A DNA stretch of 64,000 nucleotides from positions 12,454-76,453 of the forward strand of contig DASXSB010000111.1 of the NCBI GenBank assembly GCA_036506275.1, read 5' to 3'. This document shows positions 59,276-64,000 of this stretch, piece by piece. Source of the stretch: DASXSB01 sp036506275 (GTDB lineage: Bacteria > Methylomirabilota > Methylomirabilia > Rokubacteriales > CSP1-6). The notes below the pieces were generated by a model, which saw only the letters and a list, made by a program, of their open reading frames with translations, did not search any database and was not told the DNA's origin. A program made the translations under genes and the position numbers. Positions within the stretch are counted from its first letter, which is position 1. Each line of letters begins with the position of its first letter.

Positions 59276-59518
59276 ATGCGGGCGGCCTTCCTGCTCGTGT
59301 GGCTGGCGGCGGCGGTGGCCGTCCTCTTGCCGCTCCTGCGCCGGCCCCTGTCGGGGCGCACGCGCCCGGTCGATGAATCGCACCGGGACGAGCTCGTGAA
59401 GGATCCCGTGTGCGGGACGTACGTCGTGCGCTCGCGCGCGGTCACCCGCGACGACGGCGGCGCGCCGCGCTACTTCTGTAGTACGGACTGCGCCCGCCGC
59501 TATCCGTCGGGCGTCTGA
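59276..59518 (+). CDS. Small membrane protein with a TRASH/YHS-like metal-binding motif
   Basis: 80 residues. N-terminal membrane helix (AAFLLVWLAAAVAVLLPLL), then KDPVCGTYVVRSRA and YFCSTDCARRY: a CxG...C...C-type YHS/TRASH arrangement seen in metal-handling domains (Cys in DPVCG and CSTDC). It may hold zinc, copper or a related metal at the membrane. ATG 8 nt after the previous gene. Confidence 0.72.
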   Translation: MRAAFLLVWLAAAVAVLLPLLRRPLSGRTRPVDESHRDELVKDPVCGTYVVRSRAVTRDDGGAPRYFCSTDCARRYPSGV

Positions 59519-59526
59519 GGCGGCCG

Positions 59527-60348
59527 GTGGCGCCGCATCCCGATCCCTACCGCGACGTCGACGCCCAGGCGGATCCCGCCCAGTTCGTCAAGGCGCTCGA
59601 GCTGCGTGGCCGCGACGCCGACCACGCGCGGCTGCGTCGTCGCTTTCTCCGGTTCGTTCCCGTGCGCGCGGGCGATCGGGTGCTCGAGGTCGGTTGCGGC
59701 ACCGGCGTCATCGTGCGCGACCTCGCGGCGCTGGTCGGGCGTCGCGGGCGCGTCGTCGGCGTCGACCGTAGCCGCACCGTCATCACTGCCGCCCGCAGAC
59801 TGTCCCGGGGTCACACCGGCGGCACCCCCGTCAGCCTGCGCGTCGCCGACGGCGCCCGGCTCTCGTTTCGCGACGGCGCCTTCGACGTCACCGTCGCCGT
59901 CACCGTGGTGCTCCACGTCGGCGATCCCCTCGCGTTCGTGAAGGAGATGGCGCGCGTCACGCGACCCGGCGGCCGTGTCGCCCTTCAGGACCAGGACTTC
60001 GGGACGGTGGCGGTCACGCACCCGGATCCGGCGCTGTCGGACCGGATCCTCAGCGAGGTGGCGGCGCGCATCTACGAGGAGCCCCACAGCGGCCGCCGTC
60101 TCCCCGGTCTCCTCCGCGCGGCGGGCCTCGATTCCGTGCGCCTCCTGACCGACGTCCAGCAGGACACGACGCTGGAGCCGTTCACGAAGGGCTTCCTCGA
60201 GCGGCGCGCGGAGAACGCCGTCCGCTTCGGCATCGTGGATGCGGTCGCCGCCCAGCGCTGGCTCGACGGATTCACGCGGCTCGTGGCCGCGGGCACGTTC
60301 GTCTTCACCATGAACTATTACGGAGCGGTGGGACGCAAACCACGATGA
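59527..60348 (+). CDS. SAM-dependent methyltransferase
   Basis: 273 residues. Class I methyltransferase fold with motif I VLEVGCGTGVIVRDLA, motif II acidic residue (VVGVDRS), and the FDVTVAVTVVLHVGDP region after it. GTG start. Acceptor substrate unknown; the C-terminal half (TLEPFTKGFLERRAENAVRFGIVD) resembles ubiquinone or arsenite-type methyltransferase neighbours only loosely. Confidence 0.87.
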   Translation: MAPHPDPYRDVDAQADPAQFVKALELRGRDADHARLRRRFLRFVPVRAGDRVLEVGCGTGVIVRDLAALVGRRGRVVGVDRSRTVITAARRLSRGHTGGTPVSLRVADGARLSFRDGAFDVTVAVTVVLHVGDPLAFVKEMARVTRPGGRVALQDQDFGTVAVTHPDPALSDRILSEVAARIYEEPHSGRRLPGLLRAAGLDSVRLLTDVQQDTTLEPFTKGFLERRAENAVRFGIVDAVAAQRWLDGFTRLVAAGTFVFTMNYYGAVGRKPR

Positions 60349-61247
60349 CGCGACGAGCGCTGTTCATGCTGGCGCTCGTCGGCGTCGTGGCCGCCGCTCC
60401 CGTTCCGCGTCCGTCGACGGCGGTGGACGGCGCCGCCGCCCTCCGTCACGTCGAGCGGCTCGTCGCTCTCGGCCCGCGGCCGGCCGGCTCGCCCGCCGGC
60501 GGCCGCGCGCGCGACTACATCGTGGCCACGCTGAAGGCGGCCGGGCTCGAGGTCCGCGTGGAACCCTTCGAGGCGGAGACGCCGGACGGGAAGCTGCGCA
60601 TGGCCAACGTCGTGGGCGTGGCGCGGGGCCGACGGCCCGACGTCATCATGCTCGCCGGCCACTACGACACCAAGATGTTCCGCGAGTTCCGGTTCGTCGG
60701 CGCCAACGACGGCGGCTCCAGCGCCGCCCTTCTCCTCGAGCTCGCTCGCCATCTCGCCACCCCGCCGCGGGAGTACACGTACTGGGTGGTGTTCTTCGAC
60801 GGCGAGGAGGCGCGGGGTACGTGGACGGCGCAGGACAGCCTGTATGGGTCGCGCCGGATGGCGGAGACGCTCGCGCGTTCGCGCCGGCTGCCGCGCGCGC
60901 TCATCGTCGTGGACATGATCGGCGATCGCGATCTCGACATCCGCCGCGAGTCGTTCTCGACGGAGGCGCTCACGGACATCCTGTGGGCGAGCGCGCGCCG
61001 CCTGGGGCACGACGCGCACTTCCTCGCCGAGCGCATGCCGGTGGAGGACGATCACGTGCCCTTCTTGCGCGCGGGCGTTCCCGCCGCGCTCCTCATCGAC
61101 TTCGACTTCCCCCCCTGGCACACGCCCGACGACACGCTCGACAAAGTGTCGGCGCGGAGCCTCCAGATCGTGGGCGACGTCGTGCTCGACGCGCTGCCGT
61201 CCGTGGAATGGTGGCTGTCGCGGGCGGCGGCGCCGGCGGGCCGCTGA
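60345..61247 (+). CDS. Exported M28-family zinc peptidase or glutaminyl cyclase-like protein
   Basis: 300 residues: signal peptide (RRALFMLALVGVVAAAPVP), then the M28 fold with ligands His (LAGHYDTK), Asp (GANDGGSS), Glu-Glu (FDGEEARGT), Asp (VVDMIGD) and His (WHTPDDTLD). The set is complete. The FDGEEA and WHTPDDT context is closest to glutaminyl-peptide cyclotransferase-like M28 proteins. ATG in a four-base overlap with the methyltransferase. Confidence 0.87.
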   Translation: MTRRALFMLALVGVVAAAPVPRPSTAVDGAAALRHVERLVALGPRPAGSPAGGRARDYIVATLKAAGLEVRVEPFEAETPDGKLRMANVVGVARGRRPDVIMLAGHYDTKMFREFRFVGANDGGSSAALLLELARHLATPPREYTYWVVFFDGEEARGTWTAQDSLYGSRRMAETLARSRRLPRALIVVDMIGDRDLDIRRESFSTEALTDILWASARRLGHDAHFLAERMPVEDDHVPFLRAGVPAALLIDFDFPPWHTPDDTLDKVSARSLQIVGDVVLDALPSVEWWLSRAAAPAGR

Positions 61248-61258
61248 AACGACGGCGG

Positions 61259-61264
61259 TATACT
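61259..61264 (+). promoter_or_regulatory. -10 box of the AhpD-like gene, leaderless placement
   Basis: TATACT six nt before the ATG of the selenoprotein gene; no clear -35 box. Predicted transcript start falls on the start codon. Confidence 0.35.
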
Positions 61265-61270
61265 CGGGCC

Positions 61271-61813
61271 ATGCCGCGCGTCCGTGAGATCGACGATCCC
61301 GGGAACGACGCCACCGTCGCCGAAGCCTTTGCGAAGGAGCGCGAGATCTTCGGCTTCGTGCTGAACACGTCGAAGGTGTTCGCGCACCGGCCGGGAATCC
61401 TCAAGGCGGCCAAGCAGCTCTCTGTTGCCGTTCAGAAGTCGGGCCTGCTCGCCCCCGAGCTGCTCGCGCTCGTCTGTCTGCGCGTGGCTCTCATCAACGG
61501 CTGTCCGTTCTGAATCGACATCAATGCATCCCGTGGGATGCACGCGGGCGCGACGGAGGAGAAGATTGCCCGCGTCGCCGACGCCGCCACCAGCGATCTC
61601 TTCTCGGAGCCGGAGCGCGCCGCCCTCGCCTACGCGGAAGCGATGACCATCACCGGCCGCAAGGTCGACGACGAGCTGTTCGCGCGCGTCCGTCGCTCGT
61701 TCGCCGAGGCGGCGGTGGTAGAGCTGACCGCCGCCGTCGCTCTCGAGAACTTCCGGAGCAAGTTCAACGTCGCCCTCGGCATCGAGGCCCAGGGGTTCTG
61801 CGTCCTCAAGTAG
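61271..61813 (+). CDS. Carboxymuconolactone-decarboxylase/AhpD-like protein with CxxU (in-frame UGA)
   Basis: 180 residues if TGA 61511-61513 is read as selenocysteine 81. Both halves are in one frame and together give a complete CMD/AhpD fold. The redox centre is INGCPF-U-IDINASRG: the usual second Cys of CxxC (NGCPFC-type) is replaced by the UGA codon, giving Cys78-Pro-Phe-Sec81. Exactly 11 nt behind the UGA is an 18-nt perfect inverted repeat, as for a bacterial SECIS. After it, MHAGATEEKIARVADAATSDLFSEPERAALAYAEAMT is normal family text. Likely thiol or peroxide redox role. A point mutation to a stop is the alternative. Confidence 0.82.
61525..61542 (+). promoter_or_regulatory. Putative SECIS element in the AhpD-like gene
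   Basis: TGCATCCCGTGGGATGCA: perfect 8+8 inverted repeat around GT; a realistic fold is a 6-bp stem with a CCGUGG loop. It starts 11 nt after the UGA, the same distance as in E. coli fdhF, and has a G-U in the loop. Confidence 0.68.
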
Positions 61814-63004
61814 TTAGCGCGCGTTCCGCCCCTCACTGACAGTCGGATTTTCGACCGTTGGTTGCGCCTGGGTTGCGGATGGTTGCGGCATCCAGCGTGC
61901 GTACGTCCTGAGCAGGACCGACGCCGACCGCCAGCCGCCCTGCTGCTGCACGTAGAGTAGGGGAGCGTTCCGGGACAGCATCGTCGAGGCGAACGTGTGC
62001 CGCAGCTGCTCAGGCATTCGGTAGCGCACCTGGGCCGCGAGGAGGACGCGCTTCCACGCGCGGTGCACCTCCATCGAGGAGAGCGGCTGGCCGCCACGGT
62101 GAAACACGAAGGCCTCCGGCTCCAGCGACCGCACCGTGACCCGCCGCAGGCCGTGAAGCACCGCCCGGGCGGCGTCTGGGCCTCCTGGGCGCCACTCCGC
62201 CACGTCATCGGCGATCGGGTGGGTGATGGACACATCGCGCTCCTGCCGCGTCTTCGTCGGGCCGATCTTGCCGTGGCTGAACGTGCGGCGCACCTTCACC
62301 GTTCCAGCGTTGAGGTCGAGGTCCTGCCACTGGAGGCCCGTCGCCTCGCCGGCCCGCATTCCGGTCTGCCCCCAGAGCCGGAGGAGCGCCGCGAAGTCCG
62401 GCTCGAGCCGATCCGCTGCCGCGAAGATGGCCCGGAGCTCGCGCCCGGTGAACGGGTCGACGTTCTCAGTGCGCGCCGTGCCGCGCCACTCGGCGTCGTT
62501 CATCGGGTTGGCGGGGATGAGTTTTCGTCGCACCGCACGCTTGAGGATCAGCCGGAGCGGGAGCAGGCCGGTGCGCAGTGACGAATCCGCGAGCGGCTTG
62601 CCGACACGCCGGATGCTCCCACCGGGGGTCCGCTTGGCGGCGATGAAGTCCTCGATCGTCTCCACGGTGATCGCGGTGATCGGCATGCTGCCGAAGTACG
62701 GCCGCAGGTGGTGCTCGACGAAGCTGCAATAGTTCGCGAACGTCGATTCTGCCACCGCGTGGGTCGCCGGATACTTGACGCGCCACTCGGCGTACACCTC
62801 GTCGAACGTCGGCGGGGCCTCGGCCGGCGTCGTGTCGAACACCCGGAGGTCCCCGTCGAGGAGCCGCGCGGTGATTTTGACTGCGGCATCTTCAGCGAGC
62901 TTCTTCGCGCGCCGGCCGCTCCCGATTTTCTTCGCCTTGCGGTGACCCTGGTGATCAACGAAGAGCCACCAACACCCGTCGCGCTCGCGGATCTTGACGC
63001 TCAT
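61814..63004 (-). CDS. Tyrosine recombinase (phage-type integrase)
   Basis: 396 residues: N-terminal basic domain (RERDGCWWLFVDHQGHRKAKKIG), core-binding domain (FDEVYAEWRVKY...TFANYCSFVEHHLRPYFG), catalytic domain with Arg217 (TGMRAGE), Lys251 (GPTKTR), Arg335-His336 in EQLRHTFAS, Trp358 and nucleophile Tyr368 (LLRTYARW). In the HxxR box the first His is Glu332. Site-specific recombinase of a mobile element. Its stop directly abuts the stop of the AhpD-like gene; it follows a hypothetical gene by ATGA overlap. Confidence 0.92.
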   Translation of the reverse strand: MSVKIRERDGCWWLFVDHQGHRKAKKIGSGRRAKKLAEDAAVKITARLLDGDLRVFDTTPAEAPPTFDEVYAEWRVKYPATHAVAESTFANYCSFVEHHLRPYFGSMPITAITVETIEDFIAAKRTPGGSIRRVGKPLADSSLRTGLLPLRLILKRAVRRKLIPANPMNDAEWRGTARTENVDPFTGRELRAIFAAADRLEPDFAALLRLWGQTGMRAGEATGLQWQDLDLNAGTVKVRRTFSHGKIGPTKTRQERDVSITHPIADDVAEWRPGGPDAARAVLHGLRRVTVRSLEPEAFVFHRGGQPLSSMEVHRAWKRVLLAAQVRYRMPEQLRHTFASTMLSRNAPLLYVQQQGGWRSASVLLRTYARWMPQPSATQAQPTVENPTVSEGRNAR

Positions 63005-63741
63005 CGGTGCGCCTCCTTCGCTTCAAGCAGGGCCCGAGCCCGGGGCGTGAGGTCTCCGCCTTGTCGACGCCCTCGCGGCGGATCCGTCAACAGCTCCCGC
63101 TGGCGCGCCTCATGGAGGATGTCCCGGACGCGCTGCCGGCGAGCGAGTGGAAGCCGCCGCGCCGCCTCGACGGTGGGTCTTTTACTCCCTCGCTCGATGG
63201 CGTCGACGTAGTCCCGCGCCACCTCCGCGTAAAAGCGATCCGGGAAGGGCTTGCGACCGCGCCGACGCCCGGATGCGGCCGGTGGAGCGGCCTGCGCGAG
63301 CCCGTGGCCCGCGAGCACGTCATCCTCGAAGCCCTGGCGGCGGATGTTGGCAAGGATCCCTCCCATCTCGCTGAGGTGGTGCCCGACCCGCAGTTCGCGG
63401 AGCAGCCGATGGGTAACGCCCCCAGCCGGCACGGTGGCTTTTGGCCCTAGAAGCACCCCGCTCCACACTCCGGAGTTCTGTCGGTTGCGCTCATTCGGGA
63501 AGAGGCGGACTTCGCCGATGACCGGAGTCCCGTTCTGAGAGAGCACACGGTACGCTGCGACCCACTCCCCATCGCGGATCGGGACCTCGAGCCAGAGATC
63601 GTCGATGTTGACGCCGACGAGTGACTTGCGCACGTGTTCCTCGAGCTCCTGCATCTGAGCGCCGACCCGCCGGGCGTCCGCGCGATCAACGAAGTGCCAG
63701 TGACCAGTCCGGGTGAGGGTCGGCTTCGTGAGGGTTCTCAT
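63001..63741 (-). CDS. Protein of unknown function in the integrase module
   Basis: 246 residues, basic. N-terminal half KPTLTRTGHWHFVDRADARRVG, LWLEVPIRDGEWVAAYRVLSQNG; C-terminal half has a replication- or DNA-binding-like RRRGRKPFPDRFYAEVARDYVDAIERGSKRPTVEAARRLPLARRQRVRDILHEAR, which suggests a helical DNA-binding region. It starts at an ATG 8 nt behind a strong promoter, with no ribosome site, and precedes the integrase gene. Family not recognised. Confidence 0.7.
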   Translation of the reverse strand: MRTLTKPTLTRTGHWHFVDRADARRVGAQMQELEEHVRKSLVGVNIDDLWLEVPIRDGEWVAAYRVLSQNGTPVIGEVRLFPNERNRQNSGVWSGVLLGPKATVPAGGVTHRLLRELRVGHHLSEMGGILANIRRQGFEDDVLAGHGLAQAAPPAASGRRRGRKPFPDRFYAEVARDYVDAIERGSKRPTVEAARRLPLARRQRVRDILHEARQRELLTDPPRGRRQGGDLTPRARALLEAKEAHR

Positions 63742-63749
63742 GAGTCGGG

Positions 63750-63778
63750 ATGCTATCCGACGCGCGCTAATTTGTCAA
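63750..63778 (-). promoter_or_regulatory. Promoter of the integrase operon, predicted leaderless
   Basis: TTGACA (63778-63773 on the minus strand), 17 nt spacer, TAGCAT (63755-63750), then 8 nt to the ATG. Confidence 0.65.
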
Positions 63779-63805
63779 CGGTCAGCCGCAGCGTGCACTT
63801 TTTGC

Positions 63806-63834
63806 TTGTGAATGCCGCAGGGGTGGGATATAAA
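63806..63834 (+). promoter_or_regulatory. Promoter of the MerR-like gene
   Basis: TTGTGA (63806-63811), 17 nt spacer, TATAAA (63829-63834), giving a leader of about 41 nt that ends in AAGGAGG. The spacer is not the long 19-20 bp type used for MerR-activated promoters. Confidence 0.55.
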
Positions 63835-63881
63835 AACAAACAGCGGATTCTACCGTCGGAAAAAAGGAGGCCGTTCCTATC

Positions 63882-64000
63882 GTGCTTACCTACCACGAAT
63901 CCGGGGACATCGGGCGTGCGGCGGTGATGGGGGCCGAAGGCGTCAGATACCACGAGCGGATGGGGCACCTGAAGCCCGCAGCCCGGACGCTCCGCGGCAC
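63882..64000 (+). CDS. MerR-family transcriptional regulator (3'-truncated by window end)
   Basis: First 39 codons, GTG start with AAGGAGG 11 nt upstream. The text IGRAAVMGAEGVRYHERMGHL is the helix-turn-helix and wing start of MerR proteins (compare IGxxAxxxGVxxxTIRYYExxGLL). The effector-binding C-terminus is beyond the window, so the signal sensed (metal, oxidant or drug) is unknown. It runs away from the integrase gene and may belong to the accessory region. Confidence 0.68.
   Translation, partial: MLTYHESGDIGRAAVMGAEGVRYHERMGHLKPAARTLRG

Noticed and set aside
61511..61513. The AhpD-like gene as a nonsense pseudogene or two genes
   Set aside because: The UGA replaces exactly the second Cys of the redox motif and is followed by a perfect hairpin 11 nt on; chance placement is unlikely, though a sequencing error cannot be excluded.
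1..64000. tRNA or rRNA genes
   Set aside because: I saw no conserved rRNA segments or convincing cloverleaf with TTCRA-type arm in the intergenic regions; a covariance-model scan could still find a tRNA I missed.

Overview
The window is a very GC-rich (roughly two-thirds G+C), densely coded bacterial chromosome segment. It holds about 73 genes, almost no intergenic space and no gene-free stretch over 300 bases. Most operon junctions are four-base stop/start overlaps (ATGA, GTGA, TTGA). The content suggests a free-living Gram-negative heterotroph: System I cytochrome c maturation, Tat-exported formate dehydrogenase, lipoproteins, several ABC uptake systems, CoA-transferase and thiolase-like genes, and sigma-54-type promoters. 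The style resembles Rokubacteria/Methylomirabilota or deltaproteobacterial-type soil lineages. That placement is inference; no rRNA or tRNA gene is present to fix it.

Layout. 1-3.1 kb: a peptide-type ABC transporter (binding protein cut by the window edge, two permeases). 3.1-3.9 kb: a seven/eight-iron ferredoxin, then a tiny Fis-type DNA-binding protein behind a near-perfect -24/-12 promoter. 4-7.5 kb: a protein of unknown function, then divergent metzincin-like peptidase and LysM/NlpC-like genes. 7.6-11 kb: thiolase-like protein plus Zn-ribbon/OB partner, CoA-transferase, acetyltransferase. 11.2-19.3 kb: citramalate synthase and response regulator, MFS transporter, DinB-like protein, TPR and HAF-repeat exported proteins, an orphan binding protein. 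19.3-25.5 kb: RraA-like protein and acetyltransferase, ligA with Kelch and TPR proteins, a DtxR/MntR regulator. 25.5-27 kb: ccmHI. 27.5-34 kb: a sigma-54-promoted formate dehydrogenase operon whose catalytic subunit is read through an in-frame UGA (selenocysteine). 34-37.9 kb: redox, protease and metal-efflux genes. 37.9-44 kb: ccmG-F-E-D-C-B-A and htpX. 44-50.5 kb: yceD-rpmF-plsX-fabH-fabD-fabG-acpP-fabF plus a degenerate RNase III domain. 50.5-58.5 kb: membrane metalloprotease, glutamine-synthetase-like enzyme, two SDRs and an iron/phosphonate-type ABC transporter. 58.4-61.8 kb: NUDIX hydrolase, small proteins, methyltransferase, M28 peptidase and a carboxymuconolactone-decarboxylase/AhpD-like gene with an in-frame UGA. 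61.8-64 kb: an integrase module and a MerR-type regulator cut by the window end.

The strongest observations are these. First, two independent in-frame UGA codons, in fdhA and in an AhpD-like CxxU protein, each followed 11-12 nt later by a SECIS-like hairpin. Second, a chain of three mini-ORFs between mntR and the next gene, made of repeated stop/start junctions whose period is always 2 modulo 3. Third, recurrent probable non-standard starts (CTG for an MFS gene, fdhE and ccmA; ATT for an acetyltransferase). Fourth, a family of promoters placed so close to the start codon that leaderless mRNAs are predicted. Fifth, a thiolase-like protein without its nucleophilic cysteine and an RNase III domain with missing catalytic residues, sitting where rnc often lies.

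How genes cooperate: CcmA-I mature c-type cytochromes; FdhA/FdhB/NrfD-like/FdhE make and mature a membrane-bound periplasm-facing formate dehydrogenase; plsX-fab-acpP supply fatty acids; the integrase end marks a probable mobile-element boundary.
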